A DNA stretch of 64,000 nt from Acetonema longum DSM 6540 (GTDB lineage Bacteria > Bacillota > Negativicutes > Sporomusales > Acetonemataceae), in the NCBI RefSeq assembly GCF_000219125.1, contig NZ_AFGF01000053.1, positions 24,741 through 88,740 of the forward strand. Reading direction: 5' to 3'. Made by a program: the position numbers and the translations under genes. This document shows, piece by piece, positions 18,188 through 29,601 of the stretch. The notes beneath the pieces are model-generated. The model saw only the letters and a list, made by a program, of their open reading frames with translations. It did not search any database and had not been told where the DNA came from. Position 1 is the first letter of the stretch. Each line of letters opens with the position of its first letter.

Positions 18188-18224
18188 AAAAAAGAAACTG
18201 TTGGATCTACCCTCCAACAGTTTC
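18188..18224 (-). terminator. Terminator after pyrG
   Basis: A 12-bp stem GAAACTGTTGGA with its complement is followed on the minus strand by TTTTTT. It lies between the pyrG stop and repeat copy C. Confidence 0.85.
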
Positions 18225-18230
18225 TAGTTT

Positions 18231-19868
<1,638 letters not shown>

Positions 19869-19895
19869 TTATTGTACCTACTTACCTTAGCCCTG

Positions 19896-20273
19896 TCAAG
19901 AATTGTCGTCGCTGTCGTCACGCTCGTGAATGGCTGGTTCGGTATAATCCTGCTGAATCTCGGCCAGCAGTTTTTCCCGGCGCAGGTTGCTGTCGCTGCC
20001 GCCGCCGGTTCCTTCGTCGCTAATGCGGGAGGTTCCCCGCTGAGGCACCCAATCGGTTAAGCCCCAGGTGCCTTTGCCCATGTGTACAAACCGGCTGTCC
20101 AGATTAATCTGAGTGTGCACTTCGGCCATGGCATAGGAACGGGAAACGGCTGTAGTCCCTTTTTGTTCCAAAACTTTACCGATTAAATCGCGAAAGTACA
20201 TAGCGCTACCGGCCTGCCGCAAAACAGCATACGCCAAGTCCGCATCCGAAATGTTTTTTTTGTTTTTTTCCAT
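19896..20273 (-). CDS. rpoE: RNA polymerase delta subunit
   Basis: 125 aa. The N-terminal 85 residues form the HARE-HTH domain of the Firmicute delta subunit (AYAVLRQAGSAMYFRDLI, then GKGTWGLTDW). The C-terminal tail is rich in Asp and Glu (IHERDDSDDNS at the end) but shorter than in Bacillus. Delta increases RNA polymerase recycling and promoter selectivity. The gene lies between argS and pyrG, as in Bacillus. RpoE here means delta, not the extracytoplasmic sigma factor. Confidence 0.88.
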   Translation of the reverse strand: MEKNKKNISDADLAYAVLRQAGSAMYFRDLIGKVLEQKGTTAVSRSYAMAEVHTQINLDSRFVHMGKGTWGLTDWVPQRGTSRISDEGTGGGSDSNLRREKLLAEIQQDYTEPAIHERDDSDDNS

Positions 20274-20301
20274 ATGATACCTCCGCCATATATTATTAAA
20301 A

Positions 20302-21969
20302 TTACATTTTGTCCGGAGCTGCCACGCCCAATACCCTTAAGGCGTGACGCAGGGTATTTTGGACCGCTTTGACCAAGGCCAGGCGAGCTGTTTGCAATTC
20401 GGGCTCCACCCCAATCACGCGGCACTGGTTATAAAAAGTGTGAAACAAACCGGCCAGTTCATGGGCATACCGCGCTATGCGGTGGGGAGCCCTCTCCCGG
20501 GCCGCAGCGGTGATTTCGGCCGGATATTCCCCGATTTTTTTGATCAGGTCGGTCTCAAATTCACTGATCAAAGTTTTCAGATACTCAGTCGGGCAGCGGT
20601 CATCCACAGGCAGGCCGGCTTCCGCCGCCTGCCGGAAGATACTGGCGATGCGGGCGTGAGCATACTGAATATAATACACCGGATTTTCATTTGACCTGGA
20701 TTTAGCCAAATCCAGGTCAAAATCCAGCTGACTGTCAATGGAACGCATAATGAAGAAGAATCGCGCCGCATCCCGGCCTACTTCCTCAATCAATTCGGAT
20801 AGAGTAACCCCCTGGCCGGTTCGTTTAGACATTTTTACCAATTCACCATTTTGATACAAGCTGACCATCTGCAGGATCAGCACTTCCAGTTGTTCCGGGT
20901 TATAGCCTAAAGCACCGATGGCGGCCTTTACCCTGGCAATGTAGCCATGGTGGTCAGCGCCCCAGATATTGATGATAGTGTCAAAGCCCCGTTCCAGTTT
21001 GTTGCGGTGATAGGCGATGTCGGCGGCCAGATAGGTGGGAACGCCGTTGTCCCGGATGACAACTCTGTCCTTATCGTCTCCATAGGCGGAAGATTTTAGC
21101 CACAGGGCGCCATCCGTTTCATACATATAGCCATTTTGCCGCAATACCTGGCAGGTCTCCTGAATCGCTCCCTTATGCAGGGTCCGCTCGGAAAACCAGA
21201 CATCGAAACTAACGCCGAAGGCCTCCAGATCCTCCTGCAAGCCTGCTAACTTCTCGTTCAGGGCCAATTCCTTGAATACGGCCAGCCGTTCAGCCACCGG
21301 GATCAGCAGGTACCGTGACCCTTCCCGGTCGATAATCCGCTGGGCGGTGTCGATGATATCCCGTCCGTGATAGCCATCCTCCGGAAAGTCTACTGACTGA
21401 CCTAAGAGTTCCAGATAACGGGCATTGACTGAGGCCGCCAGATTGTCAATTTGATTGCCGGCGTCGTTAATATAGAACTCAGTAGCAACGTCATAACCGG
21501 CAGCCCGCAGCAAATTAGCCAGAGCGCTGCCCACCGCCGCCCCCCGCCCGTGACCCACATGCAACGGGCCAGTCGGATTGGCGCTGACAAATTCCACCTG
21601 AATCCGGGAGGCTTTGTCAGCCAAAACCACTTGCCCGTACTGTTCTCCCTCAGCCAGAATGCCGGCCAGCATGTTATACAGCCAGTCGGATTTCAGATAA
21701 AAGTTAATAAACCCCGGTCCGGCTATAACCGCCTTATCAAGCCATGGCTCATTTAACCTGTCGACGATTGCCTGGGCCACTGCCCGAGGGTTGGTCCGGG
21801 CCGGACGGGCCGCCTGCATGGCGAAATTGGTGGCAAAATCGCCGAAATCCTTCTGAGGCGGGACTTCCAGGATCACCGGCGGTATTTCGCTTAAAGCAAC
21901 CGCCCCGTCCTGAACCGCCTGCCGCGCGGCGTTCTCAATGCTCTGTTGTAAACGTTCCTTGATATCCAT
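20302..21969 (-). CDS. argS: Arginyl-tRNA synthetase
   Basis: Class I aminoacyl-tRNA synthetase, 555 aa. It has an N-terminal Add1 domain, the HIGH-type signature as HVGHG (about 136), the KMSKR loop written out exactly (about 378), and the C-terminal DALR helical domain. Charges tRNA-Arg without a separate adenylate step in the absence of tRNA. It follows the ywiB-type gene and precedes rpoE on the same strand, the conserved ywiB-argS-rpoE-pyrG order. Confidence 0.97.
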   Translation of the reverse strand: MDIKERLQQSIENAARQAVQDGAVALSEIPPVILEVPPQKDFGDFATNFAMQAARPARTNPRAVAQAIVDRLNEPWLDKAVIAGPGFINFYLKSDWLYNMLAGILAEGEQYGQVVLADKASRIQVEFVSANPTGPLHVGHGRGAAVGSALANLLRAAGYDVATEFYINDAGNQIDNLAASVNARYLELLGQSVDFPEDGYHGRDIIDTAQRIIDREGSRYLLIPVAERLAVFKELALNEKLAGLQEDLEAFGVSFDVWFSERTLHKGAIQETCQVLRQNGYMYETDGALWLKSSAYGDDKDRVVIRDNGVPTYLAADIAYHRNKLERGFDTIINIWGADHHGYIARVKAAIGALGYNPEQLEVLILQMVSLYQNGELVKMSKRTGQGVTLSELIEEVGRDAARFFFIMRSIDSQLDFDLDLAKSRSNENPVYYIQYAHARIASIFRQAAEAGLPVDDRCPTEYLKTLISEFETDLIKKIGEYPAEITAAARERAPHRIARYAHELAGLFHTFYNQCRVIGVEPELQTARLALVKAVQNTLRHALRVLGVAAPDKM

Positions 21970-22033
21970 TGCTCTGCTCCTTTAATGCCTTCGCATATAA
22001 AACTATTGCAACCCTCATCGTCTCATCCCTTTT

Positions 22034-22459
22034 TCAACAGTCCCCCACGCTGATTAATAGGCTGTTGGCACTTTGCCAGTGCCCGTTAATCTCCAGATCA
22101 TACTGCACTTCAACTTCGGTGGTCTGTGTTGACTCGCGGGATATACGCAACAGGCGAGTGGCCACAGCCATTTTCATGCTGCCATAAGGTGTGACATAGG
22201 TGCAATAGGTCTTTTCGCCGGGAATGAATTCCTGTTTTTGCTCAAATGCGCCCATTCGGACCAGGCACAAGGATGCCGGCTCCGAATAAATCTTAAGCAA
22301 TGTAGTAGACCCTTCCATACCGGAAACATGCTCCTGATATGTAATATAGTAAACACCGTTTTTAACCTGGCTATGCCCGACGGTAACCAATTCGATGGCG
22401 TTTTCTTCACCTGTTCCGTCCCGCTGGGTCCCCTTCACCCGGATCGTAACCGTATTCAT
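22034..22459 (-). CDS. ywiB: DUF1934 (YwiB-type) beta-barrel protein
   Basis: 141 aa, beta-rich, with TIRVKGTQRDGTGEENAIELV at the N-terminus (family opening; written here as TIRVKGTQRDGTGEENAI) and YYITYQEHVSGMEGSTTLLKI style strands (YYITYQEHVSGMEG). The DUF1934 family has a lipocalin-like calycin fold and unknown function. It lies immediately upstream of argS, as ywiB does in B. subtilis, which supports the assignment more than any motif. It has a clear promoter upstream. Confidence 0.85.
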   Translation of the reverse strand: MNTVTIRVKGTQRDGTGEENAIELVTVGHSQVKNGVYYITYQEHVSGMEGSTTLLKIYSEPASLCLVRMGAFEQKQEFIPGEKTYCTYVTPYGSMKMAVATRLLRISRESTQTTEVEVQYDLEINGHWQSANSLLISVGDC

Positions 22460-22491
22460 TCCAATCTCCTATACCCTGTCAGCATGAATCT

Positions 22492-22520
22492 ATTATAGCC
22501 TAATCATGTTAGGTTGCCAA
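22492..22520 (-). promoter_or_regulatory. Sigma-A promoter for the ywiB-argS-rpoE-pyrG cluster
   Basis: On the minus strand TTGGCA (22515-22520), a 17-bp spacer and a perfect TATAAT (22492-22497). It starts a leader of about 25 nt before ywiB. Confidence 0.75.
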
Positions 22521-22613
22521 TATTGCCAAACAGATTTTCGCAAGTTTAGAAAAGTTCGTTGATTGGGTTGACAAGAAAATAATTTCCTTTGCAGAACTTT
22601 TTTTAATCTTGAT

Positions 22614-22651
22614 AAAAAACGGCGCAAAATGCCTTTACAACATTTTGCGCC
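22614..22651 (-). terminator. Terminator after spoIID
   Basis: An 11-bp stem GGCGCAAAATG with its complement and a 9-nt loop is followed by TTTTTT on the minus strand. Confidence 0.85.
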
Positions 22652-22704
22652 ACTCCTATTTTTCATGTCTGTCTCAATCCCAGTCGTGTTTCATGCCCCC
22701 AAAA

Positions 22705-23757
22705 TCACTGCCAGAGTTTTTTTATTTCTACACCCTGATAATAATGTTTAAGAATTTCGGCGGCCTTTTTCCCCTGTTTGGCATCAGTATAGGCTCCCCA
22801 TTGGCATAAGCCTACGCCGTTGCCCCAGCCAAGTCCTTTAAAAGTGAACATGCCGCCCGCATAGCTCATGTCGGTGATTAAGGTGGATTTCAGCCGTTCA
22901 TAGCCTATACTCTTGCGAAATTCCGCGCCATAGACTTTTTGATTGCCGGCACCGATATAAAGAATCCGGCCGGAGGGACCTTTTTCCAGAATCTTTATAT
23001 TGGCCGGGTCACCGCTGTAACCTACGGCGGCAGCCACTTCCCGGCCGGGAACCTTGACTGTCCAGGACCGGATGTTCTCCGGTGCATATTCAAAACAGTT
23101 GTCCTTTACCGGCTGAAAATAGGGCGTTGGATGTTCAATCTCCCTAGGAAAACTTTCCTCCCTGGTTGCGCCGATCTGGCCGTTGCAGGAACTATAGATG
23201 GCGTTCACCAAACTGCCAGCGTATAAAAGCACTTGGCCCCGGGTTTCCCTTACAGCCTGACGCACGGCGGCGTTGACCTTTTCCGGCGCATAGGCCTGCA
23301 GTTCGTCTTTGCTGGTGGATACATCGGCATTGCGCAAGCGCCGGATAGTGCCGGCTTCCATAGCCGATAAGCTAAGAGTGCGAGCCACCACGGCCTGGGC
23401 CTTAAGAGCCTCCAGAGGCCAGTGAGGCTCCATTTCCTGGGCGATAACCCCTTCAAGATATTTTTCCAGGGGCATGCTTTCAATGCGGCTTTTTTGGACA
23501 TAGGCTACCTTGACGACCGGTTCTCTTGCATACTTAGCGGCATTGAACTTTGGCACGCCTGGAATCGGCTGAGGCTGCTCCTGCTTGACAGGCGGCTTGG
23601 GGACCGCCGGCATAGGCATTTCTTTCTCCTGGGCCGATTCTGGCTGTTCAGGCAGCGGTTTTGGGGCAGGAGGCCTTAAGACCGCATAGACTCCCGCGAT
23701 GATGAGTACAGCGATGATCAGATAAATTACGTATCTTGACTGTTGTTTATCCAGCAC
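22705..23757 (-). CDS. spoIID: SpoIID/LytB-domain lytic transglycosylase
   Basis: 350 aa with one N-terminal membrane helix (about 8-28), a Pro-rich linker, and a SpoIID domain (about 75-345). Conserved features include the catalytic Glu in IAQEMEPHWPLEALKAQAV (about 110) and the C-terminal GLGWGNGVGLCQWGA motif. SpoIID cleaves glycan strands during engulfment of the forespore, acting with SpoIIP and SpoIIM. Other SpoIID-domain proteins (LytB-like) exist in non-sporulating cells, but in this genome context the sporulation role is likely. It stands alone with its own terminator. Confidence 0.85.
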   Translation of the reverse strand: MLDKQQSRYVIYLIIAVLIIAGVYAVLRPPAPKPLPEQPESAQEKEMPMPAVPKPPVKQEQPQPIPGVPKFNAAKYAREPVVKVAYVQKSRIESMPLEKYLEGVIAQEMEPHWPLEALKAQAVVARTLSLSAMEAGTIRRLRNADVSTSKDELQAYAPEKVNAAVRQAVRETRGQVLLYAGSLVNAIYSSCNGQIGATREESFPREIEHPTPYFQPVKDNCFEYAPENIRSWTVKVPGREVAAAVGYSGDPANIKILEKGPSGRILYIGAGNQKVYGAEFRKSIGYERLKSTLITDMSYAGGMFTFKGLGWGNGVGLCQWGAYTDAKQGKKAAEILKHYYQGVEIKKLWQ

Positions 23758-23826
23758 AATCCCACCCCCGGCTTAGTATCTGACGAAAGAGACGGGTTTA
23801 TACACTGCAACATTGGGCCAGCGCGT

Positions 23827-23869
23827 TAATAAAAACAGCCAGCGGTGCTGCAAACACAGCTGGCTGTTT
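23827..23869 (-). terminator. Terminator after the cyclophilin-lipoprotein pair
   Basis: An 11-bp stem AAACAGCCAGC/GCTGGCTGTTT with a minus-strand GTTTTTATTA tract lies 35 bp beyond the lipoprotein gene. Confidence 0.8.
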
Positions 23870-23903
23870 CGCCAGGGTCAGAGACAAAGGAGCCTCAGAC
23901 AGC

Positions 23904-24317
23904 TTATTTGGCTGCCTGCCGCAAGCGATGCAACAAATCCTTATCCAGGGGCATCTCCATCAGGATGGTATACGTGCCGTCGGGAAGCCGTTGTTCTTTG
24001 AGGATTCGTTGATTTTTTACCAGGATTGTCTGTCTATCAGAGACCCAAACCCTTTTATCCAGTTTTGCCAGCTTTTGCGCCAGATTGCGATTGGCATCCA
24101 CGATGGCTGCCCGGCGGGCCAGCACATTGGCTTGCGCCTCGCTGGCGGCCTCAACCGGCGGTTTTCCCAGTCCGGTGGCGCGTATGACGCCGGCAGCCAG
24201 ATCCAGTTCGCTTCCAGACTCAGCGGAAACCAATTCAGCAGGGGCCGATCCGCAGCCGGCCATCAGTATCAAAAAAAACACGCCGGCGACAATAAACCAT
24301 ACATGACCTTTGTTCAT
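23904..24317 (-). CDS. Putative lipoprotein with an LPP20-like domain
   Basis: 137-aa lipoprotein: an N-terminal hydrophobic segment ends in lipobox LMAGC (Cys about residue 21). It then has GVIRATGLGKPPVEAASEAQ and ARRAAIVDANRNLAQKLAKL, the pattern (ATGxGxPP followed by ARRAA..DA.RNL) of LPP20/DUF4384-like surface lipoproteins, whose role is unknown. I start at ATG 24317 because GGAAGG precedes it and the lipoprotein signal begins there; the longer frame to 24380 overlaps the cyclophilin gene. It follows the cyclophilin gene by 28 bp. Confidence 0.72.
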   Translation of the reverse strand: MNKGHVWFIVAGVFFLILMAGCGSAPAELVSAESGSELDLAAGVIRATGLGKPPVEAASEAQANVLARRAAIVDANRNLAQKLAKLDKRVWVSDRQTILVKNQRILKEQRLPDGTYTILMEMPLDKDLLHRLRQAAK

Positions 24318-24345
24318 GATACCTTCCGGCAATGCGGATTTTGCG

Positions 24346-24960
24346 TCATTTCTGGATGACCACGGACTGGATGACCACATCCTGCTTCGGTTTGTCCATG
24401 GGGCCGGTAGGTGTCTTGCCGATGGCCTGAACTACCTCCATACCGGAAACCACCCGTCCGAATACGGCATGTTTGCCATCCAGCCAGGAAGTAGGAACCA
24501 GGGTGATAAAGAACTGTGAACCACCGGTATTGGGTCCGGCATTGGCCATGGACAGCACTCCCGGCCCATCATGGCGAAGCTGGGGGTGGAACTCGTCCAG
24601 GATGCTGTAGCCCGGTCCACCCGTGCCGTTGCCTTTGGGGTCCCCGCCCTGAATCATAAAACTGTCAATCACCCGGTGAAAAATTTGGCCGTCATAGAAT
24701 TTTTTTTCCGCCAGCGCGATAAAATTATTGGCTGTAGCGGGAACCTTGTCCACAAACAGCTCAACTATAAAAGTCCCCATAGAGGTTGTGAATACGGCTG
24801 TTGGGTTTTCCGCCGCAGCCGGGACGGCCGCCGACGGAGCGGGTTTGTTCTCGGGTTGCGGCGCTGCCTGATTGCCGGCGCAAGCAATGGTAAATACTAA
24901 GAGGGTAAGCAGCAAAAATAGCGCCATAAGCCTAAAGCGTTTTTTAACAAAGTACATCAT
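24346..24960 (-). CDS. Cyclophilin-type peptidyl-prolyl isomerase lipoprotein
   Basis: 204 aa: signal peptide with lipobox-like TIACAG (Cys about residue 27), a short Pro/Ala-rich linker, then a cyclophilin domain (about 55-204) with [15 protein letters not shown] and GSQFFITL, the catalytic and peptide-binding segments. It catalyses cis-trans isomerisation of prolyl bonds in exported proteins on the outer side of the cytoplasmic membrane. Co-oriented and close to a second lipoprotein gene, probably one operon. Confidence 0.92.
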   Translation of the reverse strand: MMYFVKKRFRLMALFLLLTLLVFTIACAGNQAAPQPENKPAPSAAVPAAAENPTAVFTTSMGTFIVELFVDKVPATANNFIALAEKKFYDGQIFHRVIDSFMIQGGDPKGNGTGGPGYSILDEFHPQLRHDGPGVLSMANAGPNTGGSQFFITLVPTSWLDGKHAVFGRVVSGMEVVQAIGKTPTGPMDKPKQDVVIQSVVIQK

Positions 24961-25157
24961 AAAACCTGCCTTTCTGTAGGATATTCGACCCCAATCGCCA
25001 TAGTGCAGTGGTCTGGCCGGCTTTTATGGCAGGAACTGCATCGTTGGGTTGCGAATATCTCTAAATACCTATTATATTTATTCATTATACCACAAAGGTT
25101 TATCCTCCTGTCTGCCTGACTGACGCCGATTATTTTTGCGAAGGGTGGTCTGTTCTT

Positions 25158-26348
25158 TTGTCACTGACCGGTATACTGCCTCCGCTCCGGGCCGTCTTGG
25201 TGCTGCAGTTTCTCTCGGCCCTGGCCGACAATATGCTACTGTTTATCGTACAGGCTGTTTTGGTGCGGGATCAATACCCTGCCTACTACCTGTCCCTGGT
25301 GCAAAGCATGTATCTCTTATCCTATATCGTCGCTTCTCCCTGGGTAGGCCTGCTGGCCGACAGCATTCCCAAAAAGCGGGTCCTGCTGCTGGGCAACTGT
25401 ATTAAAACGGTTACACTGCTCTTTTTACTGCTGAAAATCAACCCAGCTGCCAGCTATCTCTTTTTCGGCCTGGGTTCGGTGATATTCAGCCCCGGCAAAT
25501 ACGGCATCCTCCCCTTTCTCACAACCGATGACCAGGAGTTAGTCCGGGCCAACTCCTGGCTGGAAGGCACGACGATGATTGCCATCCTGCTGGGCTCTCT
25601 CCTGGGCGGTTGGCTGTCTGACCATTCCATCCTGCTATCGGTTGGGTTGGCATCGGCTCTGTATGGCCTCGCTGTCCTGATCAGTCTGCTGGTACCGTCT
25701 AATGCGTCAGTTCAGCAAGTCCCTATGAAGAAAGCCGTTCAAAATTTCATCGGTGATGTACGCTTTTTCCTGCGGCATCCTACCGGACGGTTTTCTGTCC
25801 TGGGTTCAGCCTATTTCTGGGTGGCTATTTCCATTCTGCGGCTGGCCATCTTTATCTGGGCACCCTTGGCCCTTGGGCTGACCGGCAATACTCCGGTCAG
25901 CCTGCTGATCGGTCTGATCGGCATAGGAATGGGTATCGGCGCTTTTGCCGCTCCTTATGTAATCAGCATCAAGACTTACCGGCGGGCCGTTTATTTTGGC
26001 CTGGTCATGGCCGTCGCTTCTTTAATCCTGCCTTTGCTGCAAAATTTGGCAGTCACTTTGATCATTTTGTTCCTGTGTGGCATTTTGGGCGGCATGTATA
26101 TCGTACCGGTCAACTCTCTCAATGAAAGCATCGGCGATGCTACTATCGGCGCCGGCCGGGGCATTGCGGTCCAGAACTTTGCTGAAAACAGCCTGATGCT
26201 GGCAGGCACCAGCCTCTACACCTTCTCTACGAGATCCGGCGTCAGCGTCGAAACGAATATCCTGGCCACCGGAGCTGTCTTTCTGCTGTTGATGCTGCAT
26301 CTAATGTACCTCAGCCGTCCCCAGGCCGCCAAAGAGCCACAGGAATAG
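25158..26348 (+). CDS. LplT-like major facilitator transporter
   Basis: 396 aa with about 12 hydrophobic segments. Early residues FLSALADNMLLFIVQAVLV and VGLLADSIPKKRVLLLGN carry the MFS motif between helices 2 and 3, and FSPGKYGILP resembles lysophospholipid transporter LplT, which flips lysophospholipids inward for reacylation. No acyltransferase (aas) partner is adjacent, so substrate remains inferred. The TTG start at 25158 follows GAAGGGTGG at suitable spacing. The neighbouring genes on both sides are on the minus strand. Confidence 0.72.
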   Translation: MSLTGILPPLRAVLVLQFLSALADNMLLFIVQAVLVRDQYPAYYLSLVQSMYLLSYIVASPWVGLLADSIPKKRVLLLGNCIKTVTLLFLLLKINPAASYLFFGLGSVIFSPGKYGILPFLTTDDQELVRANSWLEGTTMIAILLGSLLGGWLSDHSILLSVGLASALYGLAVLISLLVPSNASVQQVPMKKAVQNFIGDVRFFLRHPTGRFSVLGSAYFWVAISILRLAIFIWAPLALGLTGNTPVSLLIGLIGIGMGIGAFAAPYVISIKTYRRAVYFGLVMAVASLILPLLQNLAVTLIILFLCGILGGMYIVPVNSLNESIGDATIGAGRGIAVQNFAENSLMLAGTSLYTFSTRSGVSVETNILATGAVFLLLMLHLMYLSRPQAAKEPQE

Positions 26349-26349
26349 C

Positions 26350-26394
26350 AGCATAAAAATCCCGGCCATTAAAACATGCCGGGATTTTTATGCT
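26350..26394. terminator. Bidirectional terminator between the MFS gene and speD
   Basis: A 17-bp perfect stem AGCATAAAAATCCCGGC with its complement and an 11-nt loop lies between two converging genes. T-tracts are internal to both arms. Confidence 0.8.
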
Positions 26395-26416
26395 TACGCT
26401 ATGAATGCTATATTTT

Positions 26417-27229
26417 CTATAATTTAAAGTCTACTTTCGGAATATTTTTGCCAGAAAAGATTTCTAGCATTTCTTTTTTCAACCGTTGTTTTACTCTTTT
26501 CTTTTCACCGGGCAGCAGTTCCTTTTTGGCAATGCCGAACAGGTAGTTGTCCAAATCGAATTCCTTGAGCAGCATTTTTGTATGAAAGATGTTCTCCTGA
26601 TAGACGTTCACATCAATCATATTGTAAAGATCGCGGATTTCTTTGGCAATATAGTTCTGAATGGAGTTAATCTTATGGTCAATAAAGAACTTTTTGCCAT
26701 CCACATCCCGGGTAAAGCCTCTGACCCGATAGTCAATGATCACGATATCGGAACTGAAGCTGTTGATCAAAAAATTCAGCGCCTTTAACGGTGAAATATG
26801 TCCGCAGGTGGATACGTCGATATCGGCCCGGAAGGTACTAATCCCCTTATCCGGATGAGTTTCCGGGTAGGTATGGACCGTGATATGACTCTTATCCAGA
26901 TGAGCCACAACCGTTTCCGGCAGAGGGGCGCCGTCCGGCCCCAAAACAGGTTCCTCATGTCCCTCAGAAATCAGCATGGTCACACTGGCCCCCTGGGGCT
27001 CATAGTCCTGTTGGGCAATGTTAAGAATTTTGGCTCCGATAATATTTGCCACTTCCGTGAGAATATTAGTCAGACGCTGGGCATTATATTCCTCGTCAAT
27101 GTAGGCGATATACTCCTGACTGTGCTGCGGACTTTTCCCGTAGCAAATATCATACATATTAAAGCTCAGGGTCTTGGTCAGGTTGTTAAACCCGTACAGC
27201 TTCAGCTTTTTAATCGATTTAATCTCCAT
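26417..27229 (-). CDS. speD: S-adenosylmethionine decarboxylase proenzyme (E. coli class)
   Basis: Provides decarboxylated SAM for spermidine synthesis. Processing site [14 protein letters not shown] gives self-cleavage before Ser (about residue 113), creating the pyruvoyl cofactor; later [16 protein letters not shown] contains the proton-donor Cys. The 270-aa length and [16 protein letters not shown] opening belong to the long E. coli-type class, not the short Bacillus SpeH class. Start chosen at ATG 27229 after AAGGAGAGG; upstream in-frame residues are not SpeD-like. No speE is nearby. Confidence 0.94.
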   Translation of the reverse strand: MEIKSIKKLKLYGFNNLTKTLSFNMYDICYGKSPQHSQEYIAYIDEEYNAQRLTNILTEVANIIGAKILNIAQQDYEPQGASVTMLISEGHEEPVLGPDGAPLPETVVAHLDKSHITVHTYPETHPDKGISTFRADIDVSTCGHISPLKALNFLINSFSSDIVIIDYRVRGFTRDVDGKKFFIDHKINSIQNYIAKEIRDLYNMIDVNVYQENIFHTKMLLKEFDLDNYLFGIAKKELLPGEKKRVKQRLKKEMLEIFSGKNIPKVDFKL

Positions 27230-27543
27230 TCCGCTCTGCCTCTCCTTACCTCTCAACTCAGTCATGGCGTCAGGCGACAGCCAAGCGCGAATAACGCACA
27301 GAAATAAAAACCGATTATACCATATCAAAAATTCGCTGATTTTTCAACACTACATCTTGGAAATTTGGAAACTATACATATCCTTGCATCAAATGCCGCT
27401 GACGGTTTCTATTCTATTCCTGTTAAAGAAAACTTCTCCCGATCAAAGAGGGATTATGCAAAAAAAGTGACGAATAGTAAGTATAACGGCACTATACAAT
27501 ATCATATTACATTCGCTACACCAACAGAAGGAGTGAAAATAGC

Positions 27544-28680
27544 TTGTTTTTCTTGGTCTTTTTCGCAGTTTACGGCGGAGCAAATCTCTATGTAGGCATG
27601 CGGGCCTGGCAGGCTTTTGGCTACTTGCTGCCGGCAGGGCCTGTAAAATTTTTCTTTTTTCTCTACGGACTGCTGGCGGTCAGTTATTTTATCGCTCATG
27701 CCGGCTACCACCATTTGCCCCGCACTTTGACCGACCCCCTGCACACAGCCGGCGCTTATTGGTTCGCCATATTATATTATGCATTCTTTTTTGTGATAAT
27801 TGTCGATATCATCCGATTACTGGACCGGTTTTTTTCTTTTATTCCCGCCAGCCTAAAAAAAGATCCGGCCATTGCCGGATTCTTCCTGGCGGCTGTCCTG
27901 GCCACCCTTATAATCTACGGTGTCTACAACGCCCGGCAGCCTGTGGTGCGCCCCTACACAATCACAATTCAAAAGACTTTGCCTTCCGCTCCCACTCTCC
28001 GAGTGGCAGTGATGTCCGACCTCCATCTGGGTGAACTGATCGGGCGGCAGAGGCTGGAGGGCTGGATCGATACGGCAGCTGCCCTGAAGCCCGACCTGGT
28101 GCTGCTGACCGGCGATATTCTGGATGCCAATGTGGAACCGTTTATTGAGGAACGAATGGGGGAAGCCTTCCGGCGGCTCCAGCCCAAATACGGCATTTAC
28201 GGCGTGATCGGCAACCATGAATATATCGGCGGAACTCCGTCGACCGCTGTCAGGGAATTAGAGAAGGCCGGCATCACCGTGCTGGTGGACCGGTATGTAC
28301 AGACAGCCGGTCTCTATATTGTCGGCCGGGACGATTATTCCCGCAGCAGATATGATGGCTCGCCACGGCAGCCCCTAAGCCGGGTCATGGCGGGAATCGA
28401 TCCTGCCGCGCCGGTAATTCTCTTGGATCATCAACCCTACAATCTGGCTGAGGCACTGGCCAATAAAGCCGATCTCCAGCTTTCCGGCCATACGCATCGG
28501 GGTCAGTTCTTCCCGAACAATTTGATTACCCAGCGGGTGTTTGAAATTGACTGGGGATACCTGAAAAAAGAAACCCTCCAGGTGATCGTCTCCTGTGGCG
28601 TAGGCACATGGGGGCCGCCTATCCGCATCGGCAACCAGCCGGAAATACTGGATTTAACGATCCATTTTGAGCAGCCTTAG
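27544..28680 (+). CDS. Membrane-associated metallophosphoesterase (YkuE-like)
   Basis: 378 aa: four N-terminal membrane segments (to about residue 125), then a calcineurin-like phosphoesterase domain with the metal ligands in DLHLGE (about 157), GDILDAN, GNHEYIGG (about 223) and SGHTHRGQFFP (about 315). Related proteins hydrolyse lipid-linked or nucleotide phosphodiesters at the membrane; the substrate is unknown here. Start is probably TTG 27544, ten bases after GGAG. The stop codon overlaps the end of the convergent ferredoxin-like gene by a few bases. Confidence 0.85.
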   Translation: MFFLVFFAVYGGANLYVGMRAWQAFGYLLPAGPVKFFFFLYGLLAVSYFIAHAGYHHLPRTLTDPLHTAGAYWFAILYYAFFFVIIVDIIRLLDRFFSFIPASLKKDPAIAGFFLAAVLATLIIYGVYNARQPVVRPYTITIQKTLPSAPTLRVAVMSDLHLGELIGRQRLEGWIDTAAALKPDLVLLTGDILDANVEPFIEERMGEAFRRLQPKYGIYGVIGNHEYIGGTPSTAVRELEKAGITVLVDRYVQTAGLYIVGRDDYSRSRYDGSPRQPLSRVMAGIDPAAPVILLDHQPYNLAEALANKADLQLSGHTHRGQFFPNNLITQRVFEIDWGYLKKETLQVIVSCGVGTWGPPIRIGNQPEILDLTIHFEQP

Positions 28681-29321
28681 TATTTTCGTTGGTCAATCTT
28701 CTTCTTACCAATGGGAAAAGAGATAAACCGCAGCTGAGATACTAATGACAGCAGTAATCCGGTAGGGCAGATGACGCCGCACCAGATGCGGGAGAAGATC
28801 AGCGTGACGGCCATAATTCCGATTAAGATCCAGGGCATAAACCCTTGCACTGCCCTCATGCTCTCATGACTCAGCAGAGCAAAGGGCGTAAGTAATAAAA
28901 GTGCGTTTGATCCCAGCAGAAATAGAGCTACCAGCAACAGCAGCCAATAATACCGCAAGGGTTCCAGGATATTCCAAACTTCAATTTTTATCCGTAACAA
29001 ACGGCTTGCCCCCATGACCCTTCCCAAACGATCGGTCAAAGCCAGTATGGCACCCATGGGACAAAGCCAGGAACAAAACCGCTTTCCCTTCAGCAGCGCT
29101 ACCAGCAACGCGCCCAGAGGCACCCAGGCCCAGAACGGAACGCTCCAGTGCCAGCGCAGCCAGTTAAACAAAGACCAAGGGTCCAGGCGGGAAAACCATT
29201 GATAAATCGGCCCCTCCGGCCCGAGAGGGTAGGATAAGCTGCTGAATAACCATAAGAAAAAAGCCAGGAATAGAGACTGAACCGCTAACCGTAGAGTTTC
29301 CCGCGACACTGACCTAGTCAT
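28677..29321 (-). CDS. 4Fe-4S-binding polytopic membrane protein (NapH-like)
   Basis: 214 aa with about five hydrophobic segments and two CxxxCP motifs: FCSWLCPMGA after the third segment (about 100) and WCGVICPTGLLL near the C-terminus (about 190). This arrangement is that of NapH/YccM/NosR C-terminal-like membrane proteins, which pass electrons across the membrane. It lacks the full soluble ferredoxin domain, so it may be a partial or divergent member. ATG 29321 follows AAAGGGGAAAG. It converges with the metallophosphoesterase gene. Confidence 0.7.
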   Translation of the reverse strand: MTRSVSRETLRLAVQSLFLAFFLWLFSSLSYPLGPEGPIYQWFSRLDPWSLFNWLRWHWSVPFWAWVPLGALLVALLKGKRFCSWLCPMGAILALTDRLGRVMGASRLLRIKIEVWNILEPLRYYWLLLLVALFLLGSNALLLLTPFALLSHESMRAVQGFMPWILIGIMAVTLIFSRIWCGVICPTGLLLSLVSQLRFISFPIGKKKIDQRKY

Positions 29322-29601
29322 GCCAGATCTTTCCCCTTTCTTAGATGCCAGGGGGCTGAGCCGGTTGGCCCGTCCCTGACATGGCGGCAACCCTTGTATT
29401 TATAGTTCTTATATTCTCTATTCCACTAGAAGGGAACTCCTCCTGCTAAGGTTTTTCTTTTTGCCAGAGTCTCTATGTGCTATAGGGCAGATACTTTATT
29501 ATCCTGCCATCTGTCAAGCAAATTTTTTTGGCCGAAGCCTTGGCTTATCACAAGTTTGTCACAAAATTCTTTTATCCTTGTATCAAGGAGGTAATTTTGT
29601 G

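Noticed and set aside
17931..18217. Short open frames inside the intergenic repeat
   Set aside because: They lie in repeat sequence, lack ribosome sites and start codons at sensible spacing, and are not conserved between copies.
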